This document shows positions 27,983-39,462 of a DNA stretch of 64,000 nt, one piece after another. Location of the stretch: positions 4,340,001-4,404,000 of the forward strand of contig NZ_CP049015.1 of assembly GCF_011064845.1 (NCBI RefSeq), given 5' to 3'. The stretch is from Citrobacter freundii ATCC 8090 = MTCC 1658 = NBRC 12681 (GTDB lineage Bacteria > Pseudomonadota > Gammaproteobacteria > Enterobacterales > Enterobacteriaceae). A program made the translations under genes and the position numbers. How positions within the stretch are numbered: position 1 is the stretch's first letter; each line of letters begins with the position of its first letter. The notes below the pieces were generated by a model. It did no database searches. It was not told the DNA's origin and worked only from the letters and a program-made list of their open reading frames with translations.

Positions 27983-29137
27983 ATGCCAGAAACCTATACC
28001 CCTGTTACCGCGGTAACGGGCACCTGGACCGAAGAAGAGATCCGTCAACAACCTGCCAGTTGGATCCGTTCCCTTACGAATATCGACAACATTCGCTCTG
28101 CCATTGACAGCTTTCTCGCACCATTACTGCGCAAAAACGATCTGCGGATCATACTGACTGGGGCCGGAACATCAGCATTCATTGGCGACATCATCGCCCC
28201 CTGGCTGGCAAGCTATACCGGTAAAAACATCAGCGCTGTGCCAACCACCGATCTGGTCACTAATCCGATGGATTACCTGAATCCCGCACATCCGCTGCTG
28301 CTCATTTCTTTCGCTCGCTCAGGAAACAGCCCTGAAAGTGTTGCGGCAGTGGAACTGGCTAATCAGTTTGTACCTGAGTGCTATCACCTGCCAATCACCT
28401 GCAACGAAGCAGGTAGCCTCTATCAAAACGCAGTCGCAAGCGACAATGCCTTTGCTCTGTTGATGCCCGCAGAGACACATGACCGTGGTTTCGCCATGAC
28501 CAGCAGCATTACCACCATGATGGCCAGCTGCCTGGCAGTATTCGCCCCGGAAAAAATCAACAGTCAGACCTTCCGCGACGTGGCCGATCGGTGCCAGGCG
28601 ATTCTGACTTCACTGGGTGATTTCAGCGACGGCGTATTTGGCAATGAACCCTGGAAACGGATCGTTTACCTCGGTAGCGGTGGATTACAGGGAGCTGCGC
28701 GGGAATCGGCACTGAAAGTCCTGGAACTGACAGCAGGCAAACTGGCCGCATTCTATGACTCCCCTACAGGCTTTCGTCACGGTCCAAAGTCGCTGGTTGA
28801 TAATGAAACGCTGGTAGTGGTCTTTGTTTCCAGCCATCCCTATACACGTCAATACGATCTCGATCTGCTGGCAGAGTTACGCCGCGATCGGCAGGCATTG
28901 CGGGTTGTCGCGATTGCAGCACAAACCCATGAGGCGATTGAAGCTGGCCCACATATTCTGCTGCCACCAGCACGCTCTTTCATCGATATGGAATTGGCAT
29001 TCTGCTTCCTGATCTACGCCCAGGTCTTTGCTTTGACGCAATCCATCAATATCGGCAATACACCGGATACGCCTTCTGCCAGCGGCACTGTGAACCGCGT
29101 TGTACAGGGCGTTGTTATTCATCCCTGGAACGCCTAA
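27983..29137 (+). CDS. agaS: Galactosamine-6-phosphate deaminase/isomerase (SIS protein)
   Basis: 384-residue protein with two SIS (phosphosugar isomerase) domains; the first is marked by ILTGAGTSAFIGDI and SFARSGNSPES, the second by LGSGGLQGAARESALKVLE and SPTGFRHGPKS. In E. coli AgaS has been shown to deaminate galactosamine-6-P to tagatose-6-P. No agaI occurs in the window, so AgaS is the only local candidate for that step. It has its own upstream AgaR operators and is followed after 12 bases by kbaY. Confidence 0.94.
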   Translation: MPETYTPVTAVTGTWTEEEIRQQPASWIRSLTNIDNIRSAIDSFLAPLLRKNDLRIILTGAGTSAFIGDIIAPWLASYTGKNISAVPTTDLVTNPMDYLNPAHPLLLISFARSGNSPESVAAVELANQFVPECYHLPITCNEAGSLYQNAVASDNAFALLMPAETHDRGFAMTSSITTMMASCLAVFAPEKINSQTFRDVADRCQAILTSLGDFSDGVFGNEPWKRIVYLGSGGLQGAARESALKVLELTAGKLAAFYDSPTGFRHGPKSLVDNETLVVVFVSSHPYTRQYDLDLLAELRRDRQALRVVAIAAQTHEAIEAGPHILLPPARSFIDMELAFCFLIYAQVFALTQSINIGNTPDTPSASGTVNRVVQGVVIHPWNA

Positions 29138-30031
<894 letters not shown>

Positions 30032-30086
30032 GCTCTGTGTTAGCTTATGGCCATACCCTTGTCGGTTTGGCCATCAACAATCGGGC

Positions 30087-30950
30087 TTACTCTCCCTGTT
30101 GTTCCAGTGCGTGCTTATACAGCGCATTCTTTTTCACGCCGTGGATTTCAGCGGCCAGCGCGGCGGCCTTTTTCAGCGGCAGTTCTGCCTGTAATAAAGC
30201 CAACGTACGCAGCGCATCGGCAGGGAGATCGTCTTCCTGCGCTTTATGCCCTTCGACAATCAGCACCATTTCACCTTTACGACGGTTTTCATCTTCCTTG
30301 ACCCACGCAAGCAGTTCGCCGACCGGTGCGCCGTGAATGGTTTCCCAGGTTTTGGTCAGCTCGCGCGCCAGCACCACGTAACGGGATTCGCCCCAGACGG
30401 CAACCATGTCTTCCAGGCTATCCAGCAAGCGGTGGGTAGATTCATAAAAAATAAGCGTACGCGGCTCTGCCTCAATGGCTTTCATCGCATCACGACGCCC
30501 TTTCGATTTGGCAGGCAGAAAACCTTCATAGCAAAAGCGGTCTGAAGGCAAACCAGCAGCGCTCAGGGCAGCAATCGCCGCGCAAGGGCCCGGCAGAGGA
30601 ACAACGCGGATCCCCGCTTCGCGACAGGTGCGCACCAGATGGTAGCCAGGATCGTTAATCAGCGGCGTTCCGGCATCGGAAACCAGCGCAATGTTTTGCC
30701 CTTCTTTGAGTTTCGCCACCAGCGTTTCCGCTTTTTGTTGCTCATTGTGATCGTGTAACGCGAACAAACGGGCGTTAATCGCGAAATGTTGTAACAATAA
30801 TCCTGTATGACGAGTGTCTTCAGCGGCAATCAAATCAACGGCTTGTAAAACTTCGAGCGCTCGTTGGGTAATATCAGCCAAATTTCCTATAGGAGTAGGT
30901 ACAATAAAGAGTTGGCCTTGAGAATTATCCGCCGATTCGTGTTGTTTCAT
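30087..30950 (-). CDS. rsmI: 16S rRNA 2'-O-ribose C1402 methyltransferase
   Basis: SAM-dependent methyltransferase of the tetrapyrrole-methylase fold that modifies C1402 in the ribosomal decoding centre. The product has 287 residues (E. coli 286). Motifs are [18 protein letters not shown] near the N-terminus, [26 protein letters not shown] and the C-terminal helical domain rich in A, L and K. It is divergent from lpoA with 63 bases between them. Confidence 0.95.
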   Translation of the reverse strand: MKQHESADNSQGQLFIVPTPIGNLADITQRALEVLQAVDLIAAEDTRHTGLLLQHFAINARLFALHDHNEQQKAETLVAKLKEGQNIALVSDAGTPLINDPGYHLVRTCREAGIRVVPLPGPCAAIAALSAAGLPSDRFCYEGFLPAKSKGRRDAMKAIEAEPRTLIFYESTHRLLDSLEDMVAVWGESRYVVLARELTKTWETIHGAPVGELLAWVKEDENRRKGEMVLIVEGHKAQEDDLPADALRTLALLQAELPLKKAAALAAEIHGVKKNALYKHALEQQGE

Positions 30951-31013
30951 TGTGTCGTCCGTATTGCCGATTTAATATTGAGCATTGAGTAAAAAAATAT
31001 CACTGGATACAGT

Positions 31014-33065
31014 ATGGTACCCTCAACATTTTCTCGTTTGAAAGCCGCGCGCGCGCTACCAGTCATTCTGGCAGCACTGATTTTCGCAGGCTGTGGCACC
31101 CAGGCGCCAGACCAGAGTGCAGCCCATATGCAGGGCACTGCACAGGCTGATTCCGGCTTTTATCTGCAACAAATGCAGCAAAGCTCAGATGATAGCAAGA
31201 CCAACTGGCAATTACTCGCCATTCGTGCACTGCTGAAAGAAGGCAAGAGCCAGCAGGCTAGCGAGCTGTTCAACCAGCTGCCGCAGAAACTAAACGACAC
31301 TCAGCGTCGTGAGCAGTCTCTGCTGGCCGTCGAGATCAAGCTCGCACAGAAAGATATCGCTGGCGCTCAGGCCCTGCTGGATAAACTCACTCCTGCCGAT
31401 TTCGATCAAAACCAGCAGGCCAGATACTGGCAGGCGCAAATCGACGTCAACCAGGGTCGCCCATCGTTGACACTACTGCGCGCCCTGATCGCTCAGGAAC
31501 CGCTGCTGTCCGCGAATGCTAAGCAGAAAAACATCGATGCCACCTGGCAGGCGCTGTCATCCATGACCCAGGAGCAAGCACAGGCACTGGTCATCAATGC
31601 GGATGAAAACGTGCTGCAAGGCTGGTTGGATCTCCAGCGCGTCTGGTTCGATAACCGTAACGATCCAGACATGATGAAAGCCGGTATTGCGGACTGGCAG
31701 AAACGTTATCCGCAAAACCCGGGCGCAAAAATACTGCCAACGCAGTTGGTTAACGTCCAGAGCTTTAAGCCCGCCTCCACCAGCAAAATTGCGCTGCTGC
31801 TGCCGCTGAACGGTCAGGCCGCTGTATTTGGCCGGACTATTCAGCAAGGCTTTGAAGCGGCAAAAAATATGGGTACTGAACCCGTAGCGGCCCCTGCTGT
31901 AGCTGCGCCTGCGGTGGATACAACATCTGCGACGACCACAGAACAGCCGCAAACGACTGACGGCGTTGCCAGCCCTTCTCAGGCGTCAGTAAGCGATCTG
32001 ACCAACGAGACGCCAGCACAGCCAGAAACACCTGCTGCGCAGCCCGCAGCACCCGCTCAGCCAACAACCGCCAGCGCACCGGCGAATCCATCAGCAGAGC
32101 TGAAAATCTACGACACTTCATCACAGCCTCTGAACCAAATTCTGACTCAGGTTCAACAGGATGGCGCCAGCATCGTGGTTGGCCCACTGCTGAAGAACAA
32201 TGTTGAAGAGCTGATGAAAAGCAATACGCCATTAAACGTGCTGGCACTTAATCAGCCGGAGTCGGTGAAAAACCTGCCGAACGTCTGCTACTTCGCTTTG
32301 TCGCCAGAAGATGAAGCGCGCGACGCCGCGCGTCACATCCGCGATCAAGGAAAACAGACGCCGCTGTTGTTGATCCCTCGGAGTTCATTAGGCGATCGCG
32401 TTGCCAACGCCTTTGCACAGGAATGGCAAAAGCTGGGCGGCGGCGTAGTGTTGCAGCAGAAGTTTGGCTCCACCGTCGAGCTGAAAATGGGCGTAAACGG
32501 CGGCTCGGGAATTTCCCTGACGGGCAGCCCGGTAGCCTCCTCTGTACCTGCGCAACCTGGCGTGACGATTGGCGGCCTGACGATTCCGGCTGCGCCCACC
32601 GATGCGCAGATCACCGGCGGCAGCGGCCGTGTTGATGCCGTGTATATTCTGGCGACGCCGGAAGAAATTGCCTTTATTAAGCCGATGATCGCTATGCGTA
32701 ACGGCAGCCAGAGCGGAGCGACGCTGTACGCCAGCTCCCGTAGCGCGCAGGGAACTGCTGGCCCGGATTTCCGTCTGGAGATGGAAGGCTTGCAGTACAG
32801 CGAAATACCGATGCTTGCAGGTGCTAACGCTCCTCTCATGCAGCAGGCGCTTGGCGCGGTTCGTAACGACTACTCACTGGCACGTATGTATGCGATGGGC
32901 GTCGATGCCTGGTCACTTGCCAACCACTTCTCGCAAATGCGTCAGGTACAGGGTTTCGAAATTAACGGCAACACCGGGGCCTTAACCGCAACGCCGGATT
33001 GTGTGATTAACAGGAAGTTATCATGGCTCAAATACCAGCAAGGACAAGTCGTCCCCGCCAGTTAA
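31014..33065 (+). CDS. lpoA: Outer-membrane lipoprotein activator of PBP1A
   Basis: 683-residue lipoprotein (E. coli 678) that crosses the periplasm and stimulates peptidoglycan synthase PBP1A (MrcA). The lipobox is LIFAGC at the end of the signal peptide. The N-terminal ~250 residues are TPR-like. A long A/P/Q/T-rich linker at about 285-360 follows and has the largest differences from E. coli. The C-terminal ~320 residues have a periplasmic-binding-protein fold. The last 43 bases overlap yraN, which suggests coupled expression. Confidence 0.95.
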   Translation: MVPSTFSRLKAARALPVILAALIFAGCGTQAPDQSAAHMQGTAQADSGFYLQQMQQSSDDSKTNWQLLAIRALLKEGKSQQASELFNQLPQKLNDTQRREQSLLAVEIKLAQKDIAGAQALLDKLTPADFDQNQQARYWQAQIDVNQGRPSLTLLRALIAQEPLLSANAKQKNIDATWQALSSMTQEQAQALVINADENVLQGWLDLQRVWFDNRNDPDMMKAGIADWQKRYPQNPGAKILPTQLVNVQSFKPASTSKIALLLPLNGQAAVFGRTIQQGFEAAKNMGTEPVAAPAVAAPAVDTTSATTTEQPQTTDGVASPSQASVSDLTNETPAQPETPAAQPAAPAQPTTASAPANPSAELKIYDTSSQPLNQILTQVQQDGASIVVGPLLKNNVEELMKSNTPLNVLALNQPESVKNLPNVCYFALSPEDEARDAARHIRDQGKQTPLLLIPRSSLGDRVANAFAQEWQKLGGGVVLQQKFGSTVELKMGVNGGSGISLTGSPVASSVPAQPGVTIGGLTIPAAPTDAQITGGSGRVDAVYILATPEEIAFIKPMIAMRNGSQSGATLYASSRSAQGTAGPDFRLEMEGLQYSEIPMLAGANAPLMQQALGAVRNDYSLARMYAMGVDAWSLANHFSQMRQVQGFEINGNTGALTATPDCVINRKLSWLKYQQGQVVPAS

Positions 33066-33418
33066 CGAGTAAACAGACCGGTGACGCGTGGGAATCCACC
33101 GCGCGTGACTGGCTGCAAAGCAAGGGACTGCATTTTATCGCCGCCAACGTGCGTGAACGTGGCGGCGAAATCGACCTGATAATGCGTGAAGGCAGCACCA
33201 CCGTCTTTGTTGAAGTCCGCTATCGGCGCTCGGCCCAGTTTGGCGGCGCAGCGGCGAGTGTGACCCGGAGCAAACAACACAAATTATTACAGACCGCCCG
33301 CTTGTGGCTTGCGCGCCACAATGGGAGTTTTGATACTGTGGATTGCCGGTTCGATGTGTTAGCCTTCACCGGAAATGATGTTGAGTGGTTTAAGGACGCG
33401 TTCAACGACCGCTCATAG
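33023..33418 (+). CDS. yraN: UPF0102 nuclease-like protein YraN
   Basis: 131-residue protein of the UPF0102 family, with a restriction-endonuclease-like core: [29 protein letters not shown] and [16 protein letters not shown], in which the E/D/E residues resemble a PD-(D/E)xK site. Biochemical function in enterobacteria is not established. The start lies 43 bases inside the end of lpoA, in another frame. Confidence 0.92.
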   Translation: MAQIPARTSRPRQLTSKQTGDAWESTARDWLQSKGLHFIAANVRERGGEIDLIMREGSTTVFVEVRYRRSAQFGGAAASVTRSKQHKLLQTARLWLARHNGSFDTVDCRFDVLAFTGNDVEWFKDAFNDRS

Positions 33419-33452
33419 TTGAAGATTCAGAGCCTGGTTCTTAAGGATTAGC

Positions 33453-34043
33453 GTGTTAGATAGAATTAAAGTCTGCTTTACAGAAAGCATTCAAACTCAG
33501 ATAGCTGCGGCTGAAGCACTTCCGGATGCGATCTCCCGTGCCGCCATGACGCTGGTTCAGTCCCTGCTCAATGGCAACAAAATTCTCTGTTGTGGTAATG
33601 GGACGTCCGCTGCCAACGCACAGCATTTTGCTGCCAGCATGATCAATCGTTTTGAAACAGAACGCCCAAGTTTACCTGCGATTGCACTAAACACTGATAA
33701 TGTGGTCTTAACTGCGATTGCCAACGATCGCCTGCACGACGAAGTTTATGCAAAACAAGTCCGTGCGCTGGGACATGCAGGAGATGTTCTGCTGGCAATC
33801 TCTACGCGTGGTAATAGCCGCGATATCGTAAAAGCCGTTGAAGCCGCAGTGACACGCGACATGACAATCGTCGCGCTGACCGGGTATGACGGAGGGGAAC
33901 TGGCCGGATTACTGGGGCCGCAGGATGTTGAAATCCGTATCCCCTCACACCACAGCGCCCGCGTTCAGGAAATGCACATGCTGACGGTCAACTGCCTTTG
34001 CGATCTCATCGATAACACGCTTTTCCCTCACCAGGATGATTAA
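33453..34043 (+). CDS. diaA: DnaA initiator-associating protein (SIS domain)
   Basis: 196-residue SIS-domain protein that binds DnaA as a tetramer and promotes ordered initiation at oriC. It has the E. coli length. The phosphosugar-like loop reads [15 protein letters not shown], and the second SIS segment [19 protein letters not shown]. Translation starts at GTG 33453. It lies 34 bases after yraN and 9 bases before dolP. Confidence 0.94.
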   Translation: MLDRIKVCFTESIQTQIAAAEALPDAISRAAMTLVQSLLNGNKILCCGNGTSAANAQHFAASMINRFETERPSLPAIALNTDNVVLTAIANDRLHDEVYAKQVRALGHAGDVLLAISTRGNSRDIVKAVEAAVTRDMTIVALTGYDGGELAGLLGPQDVEIRIPSHHSARVQEMHMLTVNCLCDLIDNTLFPHQDD

Positions 34044-34052
34044 GGAGTACAC

Positions 34053-34628
34053 ATGAAGGCATTTTCGCCGCTTGCTGTGATTATCGCTGCACTGCTGCTG
34101 CAAGGCTGTGTCGCTGCTGCCGTTGTCGGAACTGCTGCTGTCGGCACCAAAGCCGCGACGGATCCTCGCAGCGTCGGCACCCAGGTAGATGATGGAACCC
34201 TGGAATTACGCGTCAATACGGCGTTGTCGAAAGATGCCCAGATCAAGAAAGAAGCGCGAATCAACGTGAGCGCATATCAGGGTAAAGTGCTGCTGGTCGG
34301 TCAGTCGCCAAATAGCGAACTGTCTGCACGAGCAAAACAGATTGCGATGGGCGTAGAAGGTACGACTGAGGTCTTTAATGAGATCCGTCAGGGCCAGCCA
34401 ATCGGTCTGGGCGATGCGTCCAACGATACCTGGATAACCACCAAAGTACGTTCCCAGTTACTGACCAGCGATCAGGTGAAATCCTCTAACGTGAAAGTCA
34501 CGACCGAGAATGGAGAAGTGTTCCTGTTAGGTCTGGTGACCGAACGCGAAGCGAAGGCGGCGGCAGACATCGCCAGCCGGGTAAGCGGCGTGAAACGCGT
34601 CACGACGGCCTTTACGTTTATTAAGTAA
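34053..34628 (+). CDS. dolP: Outer-membrane lipoprotein with two BON domains
   Basis: 191-residue lipoprotein (formerly YraP) that supports outer-membrane integrity and localises to anionic phospholipid at the division site. The lipobox LLLQGC ends the signal peptide near residue 19. Two BON domains follow, the first around LRVNTALSKDAQI .. GKVLLVGQSP and the second around ITTKVRSQLLTSD .. GEVFLLGLVTEREA. A BIME begins 5 bases after the stop. Confidence 0.94.
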   Translation: MKAFSPLAVIIAALLLQGCVAAAVVGTAAVGTKAATDPRSVGTQVDDGTLELRVNTALSKDAQIKKEARINVSAYQGKVLLVGQSPNSELSARAKQIAMGVEGTTEVFNEIRQGQPIGLGDASNDTWITTKVRSQLLTSDQVKSSNVKVTTENGEVFLLGLVTEREAKAAADIASRVSGVKRVTTAFTFIK

Positions 34629-34633
34629 TACTG

Positions 34634-34719
34634 ATGCCGGATAGCGACGCCTGAGCGTCTCATCCGGCCTACAGGACGTTATCGTTTGTAGGTCGGATAA
34701 GCGTCAGCGCCATCCGGCA
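34634..34719. repeat. BIME (paired REP sequences) after dolP
   Basis: TGCCGGATAGCGACGCC .. CATCCGGCCTAC followed by an inverted GTAGGTCGGATAAGCGTC .. CCATCCGGCA. Two oppositely oriented REP units lie between the convergent dolP and yraR. Confidence 0.85.
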
Positions 34720-34721
34720 TT

Positions 34722-35357
34722 TTATTTAGCCCTTTCGCGTAACTCGGAAGAGGTCAGGATCGAAACCCCTTCATGCCCAGGCGCCAGCGCTTCTGCCAAC
34801 ATTGCCCGTGCAACATCGCGCGCTTCAATCGACTTCCAGTTACCCGGCAGCAGCCTGAACAACGGCGCTAAAAACATCTCATTCGCCCGCTGTTTGTCCC
34901 TATCACCCAGTAGCATTGAAGGCCGGGCAATGGTCAGCCGAGGCCAATTCTGCGCGATCAGCGCCTGCTCCATTTCACCTTTCACCCGGTTATAAAAAAA
35001 CGGTGAATTGGCATTAGCGCCCATCGAACTCACCACCAGCATATGCTGTGCCCCCAGCCGACGCCCCGTCAGAGCTGTATCCACTACCAGCGTATAGTCA
35101 GCGTGGATAAATGCTTCTTTGCTGCCCGCTTCACGTCGGGTCGTTCCCAGACAACAAAAGACAATATCGACCGGATCGGTAACCTGCGCCAGAGCATCGG
35201 TTAGCTGCGGATCGTGGGGATTATAGATGCCAACCGTATCAGCCAGCGGTCGACGCGTCGGCGCCGTAATGGCATTGATCCGGGGTTCATTCAGTAGCAT
35301 CCGCAATAAATGTCCACCCACAAGACCCGTTGCACCGGTTATTAACACCTGACTCAT
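34722..35357 (-). CDS. yraR: NAD(P)-binding Rossmann-fold protein YraR
   Basis: 211-residue short-chain-reductase-like protein (atypical SDR). The N-terminal motif is [16 protein letters not shown]. The strand after it holds ITAPTRRPL, and [13 protein letters not shown] and [13 protein letters not shown] are the conserved active-site-region blocks of the HTATIP2/YraR family. No substrate is known. Its stop touches the BIME, and it is convergent with dolP. Confidence 0.9.
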   Translation of the reverse strand: MSQVLITGATGLVGGHLLRMLLNEPRINAITAPTRRPLADTVGIYNPHDPQLTDALAQVTDPVDIVFCCLGTTRREAGSKEAFIHADYTLVVDTALTGRRLGAQHMLVVSSMGANANSPFFYNRVKGEMEQALIAQNWPRLTIARPSMLLGDRDKQRANEMFLAPLFRLLPGNWKSIEARDVARAMLAEALAPGHEGVSILTSSELRERAK

Positions 35358-35394
35358 CGTTTATTTTCCCCTGACGCTTCAATCACTCTTTTAA

Positions 35395-35823
35395 CTATAG
35401 ATCACGTAGCCAGTGCATCTTTTTACCGAAGCCCAGCGTGTTGTCCGTGAATTTGACTTCATCCAGTCGAATCTCCCACACGGGCGCTGGCAACATTCTG
35501 GCGACGGGGAAACGGCGGTTGTAGGCGTTACGCGCGGCTTCACTCTCCTGCCCTTCAAGACGGCGAATCTCCCCCTTAAACTGCACGCCACGAATCAGGG
35601 CGACCGTTTTGGGCTGACCATTTACCGTGCCGGCAATCGGTGCACACGGTCCCGACATCTGCGCATGGCGCGTTTTATCTTCGGTCAGCACATAGAATGC
35701 CATCTTCTGCGCATCAAACAGGTAAAACGCATTGGCGCACCACAATTCACCTTCGTGGTGTACGCACCAGGTCACGACGTGCTGTTTTGCCAGCCAGCGA
35801 GACACTGCAGTCAGTGTTTCCAT
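35395..35823 (-). CDS. yhbP: UPF0306 protein YhbP (FMN-binding split-barrel-like)
   Basis: 142-residue protein, slightly shorter than the E. coli version (147). It has the split beta-barrel pattern of pyridoxamine-phosphate-oxidase-like proteins: [26 protein letters not shown], then [11 protein letters not shown] and [18 protein letters not shown]. Function unproven. It is divergent from yhbQ, whose start lies about 50 bases to the right. Confidence 0.9.
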   Translation of the reverse strand: METLTAVSRWLAKQHVVTWCVHHEGELWCANAFYLFDAQKMAFYVLTEDKTRHAQMSGPCAPIAGTVNGQPKTVALIRGVQFKGEIRRLEGQESEAARNAYNRRFPVARMLPAPVWEIRLDEVKFTDNTLGFGKKMHWLRDL

Positions 35824-35875
35824 TTCTGTTCTCTTTTATACTGTAGGCCTGAAAATTATCATGTCGATGGTGACA

Positions 35876-36175
35876 ATGACACCCTGGTATCTGTACCTGA
35901 TCCGTACCGCTGACAACGCCTTATACACCGGAATAACCACCGATGTGCAGCGCCGCTATAAGCAGCATCAAAGTGGGAAAGGCGCGAAGGCGCTACGTGG
36001 AAAGGGGGAACTCACGTTGGCATTTGCGGCGCAGATTGGCGACCGTTCGCTGGCCCTGCGCATAGAGTATCGCGTCAAACAGCTCACAAAGCGTCAGAAA
36101 GAGCGCCTTGTAGAAGGCGAAGGGCTTGAGGCTCTACTGAGCAGCCTGCAAGCCCCGGATGTTAAAAACGATTGA
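35876..36175 (+). CDS. yhbQ: GIY-YIG domain protein YhbQ
   Basis: 99-residue UPF0213 protein with a GIY-YIG nuclease core ([15 protein letters not shown] then [20 protein letters not shown], with arginine and lysine active-site residues). A DNA-repair-type nuclease role is reported for the family, but the physiological substrate is uncertain. The ATG at 35876 gives the family start MTPWYLY; ATGs at 35861 and 35867 are in frame and would add five or three residues. Its end overlaps yhbS tail to tail by 14 bases. Confidence 0.9.
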   Translation: MTPWYLYLIRTADNALYTGITTDVQRRYKQHQSGKGAKALRGKGELTLAFAAQIGDRSLALRIEYRVKQLTKRQKERLVEGEGLEALLSSLQAPDVKND

Positions 36176-36665
36176 AGTGGTCGTGGTATTCCACCAGGCC
36201 CGTCACGCCCTCCAGCGCATCGTCCGCCAGGCGATGAACCTGGAACGCGCTTTCGGTGCCCGGCCAGCGGCAACGCAGGTCATGATGCGCCGCCAGCTCA
36301 AAGCCAAAGCGGCTATACAGTGCCGGATCGCCCAGCGTAACCACCGCGGCGTAGCCAAACTCGTTCAGGGAATCGAGTCCTTCATAGACCAGTTGACGCG
36401 CCAGGCCCTGCCCCCGGTAGTTTTCATCCACCGCAAGCGGCGCCATGCCGACCCATTGCAGATCTTCACCCTGAACATCGACAGGGCTGAACGCGACGTA
36501 ACCCACTACCTGACCTTCATCATCGGTAGCAACCAAACCCAACGTTAAGAAACCATCTTCACGCAGGTCGTGGACTAATTTTGCTTCCGCATCGCTCTCA
36601 AATGAACGGCGCAGCAACGCATCAATACCAGGGGCATCAATGGGAATCTCAACTCGAATCAGCAT
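36162..36665 (-). CDS. yhbS: GNAT-family N-acetyltransferase YhbS
   Basis: 167-residue acetyltransferase of the GNAT fold. The acetyl-CoA-binding motif A reads [17 protein letters not shown], and the central strand is [11 protein letters not shown]. The substrate is unknown. It overlaps the 3' end of ubiT by 7 bases on the same strand, and convergent yhbQ by 14. Confidence 0.91.
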   Translation of the reverse strand: MLIRVEIPIDAPGIDALLRRSFESDAEAKLVHDLREDGFLTLGLVATDDEGQVVGYVAFSPVDVQGEDLQWVGMAPLAVDENYRGQGLARQLVYEGLDSLNEFGYAAVVTLGDPALYSRFGFELAAHHDLRCRWPGTESAFQVHRLADDALEGVTGLVEYHDHFNRF

Positions 36666-37183
36666 GGCTCACCTACCGAGGTCTGTTTGGTTTCTGGCGA
36701 CGTTTTCATCCCCGCCTCAACAAAATCCGCCAACTGCATCAGCATGACGCGCAACGCTTTAGGCATCTGCTCCAGTTCGATGGCATCCATCAGATTTTTT
36801 ACGTATAGCCCTAATTCTGTATCACCTTCAATCACCAGGCGACGCTGGAAGAAAAGCGTATCCGGATCCTGCTTGCGGGCCACGATCATCAGGAGATCGC
36901 TGGCATCGGCGCTAAAACTCACATCCGCATCTGCATTCTGGCTGACGATAAGTTTATCGTTTTCAACAGAGGTATACCATTTGAGGTCAATGTCACGCAC
37001 ATGAATGCTCAGCCAGCGACCTTCGAGAAACTCCAGCTCCCCATCGGCCAGCGCCTGACTAAACTGCCAGCTCAGGACCTGCTCCAGAACCTGGCGCTTC
37101 AGCGCAAAGGGCGTCAGTTTAACCGGTACACTCATCAGAGAAGGACCTAAATGTACTAAGCGTGAACGCAGTTTATCCAACAC
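36659..37183 (-). CDS. ubiT: Accessory factor for O2-independent ubiquinone synthesis (SCP2 domain)
   Basis: 174-residue SCP2 lipid-carrier protein (formerly YhbT). In E. coli it works with UbiU and UbiV to make ubiquinone without oxygen, probably by binding hydrophobic intermediates. The SCP2 segment spans about 45-145 (LEFLEGRWLSIHV, ADVSFSADASDLLMI, TLFFQRRLVIEGDTELGLY). The GTG start at 37183 gives the E. coli length and start; the frame stays open to a TTG at 37204. Divergent from ubiUV across about 220 bases, in which I could not identify a perfect FNR site. Confidence 0.92.
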   Translation of the reverse strand: MLDKLRSRLVHLGPSLMSVPVKLTPFALKRQVLEQVLSWQFSQALADGELEFLEGRWLSIHVRDIDLKWYTSVENDKLIVSQNADADVSFSADASDLLMIVARKQDPDTLFFQRRLVIEGDTELGLYVKNLMDAIELEQMPKALRVMLMQLADFVEAGMKTSPETKQTSVGEPC

Positions 37184-37403
37184 GAGCTTTACTCCCTGTT
37201 TCAATAGTCCTGCTATTTTGCCATATCAAATAAACGACATAGCGGCATAAATCAACAATTCGCTACGAAATTGTTACCTCTTTATTGGTGTCACCAATAC
37301 GACTTTAACTGCCTCAAATCAAAAATTGTCTCAGCAAGGTTAACTAAAATCCCTCTTCGTTAACATTTCTGCGCCCTACATGGCGCAACGTTCAGGATAA
37401 ATT

Positions 37404-38399
37404 ATGGAGCTGCTCTGCCCTGCCGGAAACCTCCCGGCGCTTAAGGCGGCCATCGAGAACGGCGCTGATGCTGTCTACATCGGGCTGAAAGATGATACCA
37501 ACGCCCGTCATTTCGCCGGCCTTAATTTTACCGAGAAAAAATTGCAGGAAGCGGTGAGTTTCGTTCATCAACATCGCCGTAAGCTGCACATTGCGATTAA
37601 CACCTTTGCGCACCCGGATGGTTACGCACGCTGGCAGCGTGCCGTTGATATGGCAGCGCAACTGGGTGCAGACGCGCTGATCCTCGCCGACCTCGCCATG
37701 CTTGAGTATGCCGCAGAGCGCTACCCGCATATTGAGCGCCATGTCTCTGTTCAGGCATCTGCAACCAATGAAGAGGCGATTAATTTCTACCATCGCAACT
37801 TTGACGTCGCCCGCGTGGTTCTGCCGCGCGTGCTGTCTATTCATCAGGTGAAGCAGCTTGCTCGCGTCACACCAGTTCCCCTGGAAGTGTTCGCCTTTGG
37901 CAGCTTGTGCATTATGGCGGAAGGCCGTTGCTATCTTTCGTCTTACCTGACGGGCGAATCTCCTAATACCGTCGGTGCCTGCTCCCCTGCCCGTTTTGTG
38001 CGCTGGCAGCAGACCCCACAGGGTCTGGAATCTCGCCTGAACGAAGTGCTGATTGATCGCTACCAGGATGGCGAAAACGCCGGGTATCCAACGCTGTGTA
38101 AAGGGCGCTACCTGGTGGATGGCGAGCGCTACCATGCGCTGGAAGAACCCACCAGCCTCAACACGCTCGAACTGCTGCCGGAACTGCTGGCTGCCAATAT
38201 TGCCTCGGTGAAAATCGAAGGTCGCCAGCGCAGCCCGGCTTACGTTAGCCAGGTGGCGAAAGTGTGGCGTCAGGCAATCGACCGCTGTATGGCCGACCCG
38301 CAAAACTACGTCCCGCAGGCCGCGTGGATGGAAACGCTCGGTTCAATGTCCGAAGGCACGCAGACCACGCTTGGCGCGTATCACCGTAAATGGCAGTGA
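37404..38399 (+). CDS. ubiU: O2-independent ubiquinone hydroxylation protein UbiU (U32 family, [4Fe-4S])
   Basis: 331-residue peptidase-U32-like protein that forms a complex with UbiV and performs ubiquinone ring hydroxylation under anaerobiosis. The four cluster cysteines are recognisable in GSLCIMAEGRCYLSS, GACSPARF and TLCKGRYLVD, at the positions expected for C169, C176, C193 and C232. The N-terminus is MELLCPAGNLPALKAAI. The end of the gene overlaps upstream reading of ubiV; the ubiV ATG lies 9 bases after this stop. Confidence 0.95.
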   Translation: MELLCPAGNLPALKAAIENGADAVYIGLKDDTNARHFAGLNFTEKKLQEAVSFVHQHRRKLHIAINTFAHPDGYARWQRAVDMAAQLGADALILADLAMLEYAAERYPHIERHVSVQASATNEEAINFYHRNFDVARVVLPRVLSIHQVKQLARVTPVPLEVFAFGSLCIMAEGRCYLSSYLTGESPNTVGACSPARFVRWQQTPQGLESRLNEVLIDRYQDGENAGYPTLCKGRYLVDGERYHALEEPTSLNTLELLPELLAANIASVKIEGRQRSPAYVSQVAKVWRQAIDRCMADPQNYVPQAAWMETLGSMSEGTQTTLGAYHRKWQ

Positions 38400-38407
38400 G
38401 AAAAGCA

Positions 38408-39286
38408 ATGAAATATTCATTAGGACCCGTGCTCTACTACTGGTCGAAAGAAACGCTGGAAGATTTTTACCAGCAGGCCGCCGCCAGTCATGCTGACGTT
38501 ATCTATCTTGGCGAAGCAGTATGCAGCAAACGCCGTGCGACCAAAGTGGGCGACTGGTTGGATATGGCGAAGTCTCTCGCCGGTAGCGGTAAGCAGGTGG
38601 TGCTGTCGACGCTGGCGCTGGTGCAGGCTTCCTCTGAACTGGGAGAGCTGAAGCGCTATGTCGAAAACGGCGACTTCCTGTTGGAAGCCAGCGATCTCGG
38701 CGTGGTGAATATGTGCGCCGAGCGTAAGCTGCCGTTTGTCGCCGGGCACGCGCTCAACTGCTACAACGCCGTCACGCTGCGTATTCTGCTCAAGCAGGGC
38801 ATGGTGCGCTGGTGTATGCCGGTTGAGCTGTCGCGCGACTGGCTGGTGAACCTGCTCAACCAGTGCGACGAACTGGGTATTCGCGACCAGTTTGAAACCG
38901 AAGTGCTGAGTTATGGGCATTTACCGCTGGCCTACTCTGCCCGCTGCTTTACCGCGCGTTCCGAAGATCGTCCAAAAGACGAATGTGAAACCTGCTGCAT
39001 CAAATACCCGAACGGACGCGATGTGCTGTCGCAGGAGAATCAGCAGGTCTTTGTGCTCAACGGGATCCAGACCATGAGCGGCTATGTCTACAACCTCGGT
39101 AACGAGCTGACATCCATGCAGGGGCTGGTTGATATTGTGCGCCTTTCCCCGCTGGGGACAGAGACATTCGCCATGCTTGACGCCTTCCGTGCCAATGAAA
39201 ATGGCAGTGCTCCATTACCGCTTGCCGCCCACAGTGACTGCAACGGCTACTGGAAGCGACTGGCTGGTCTGGAGCTGCAGGCCTAG
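38408..39286 (+). CDS. ubiV: O2-independent ubiquinone hydroxylation protein UbiV (U32 family, [4Fe-4S])
   Basis: 292-residue partner of UbiU, the same length as in E. coli. The cluster cysteines are in GEAVCSKRRA (about C39) and in the ARCF .. DECETCCIKYP region (about C180, C193, C196/197). The start at 38408 (MKYSLGPVLYYW) was chosen because the frame extends upstream into the ubiU end without a better ribosome site. The last base of its TAG stop is the first base of a REP sequence. Confidence 0.95.
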   Translation: MKYSLGPVLYYWSKETLEDFYQQAAASHADVIYLGEAVCSKRRATKVGDWLDMAKSLAGSGKQVVLSTLALVQASSELGELKRYVENGDFLLEASDLGVVNMCAERKLPFVAGHALNCYNAVTLRILLKQGMVRWCMPVELSRDWLVNLLNQCDELGIRDQFETEVLSYGHLPLAYSARCFTARSEDRPKDECETCCIKYPNGRDVLSQENQQVFVLNGIQTMSGYVYNLGNELTSMQGLVDIVRLSPLGTETFAMLDAFRANENGSAPLPLAAHSDCNGYWKRLAGLELQA

Positions 39287-39363
39287 CCGGATGGCGGCAA
39301 ATTGCCTTATCCGGCCTACAAATAGCGATCCCGTAGGCCCGATAAGCGCAGCGCCATCGGGCA
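39286..39363. repeat. BIME (paired REP sequences) between ubiV and yhbW
   Basis: GCCGGATGGCGGC .. GCCTTATCCGGCCTAC and an opposite unit GTAGGCCCGATAAGCGCAGC .. CCATCGGGC. The first unit begins at the last base of the ubiV stop codon. Confidence 0.85.
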
Positions 39364-39462
39364 TTGTTTTTGCCGTCAGTCTCATAAAGCTCACTTTGTT
39401 AACAACGGTAATCAAATTTTAATGCAGTATTAAAAGATTAACCGGTAACAAAGTGAGCCGTT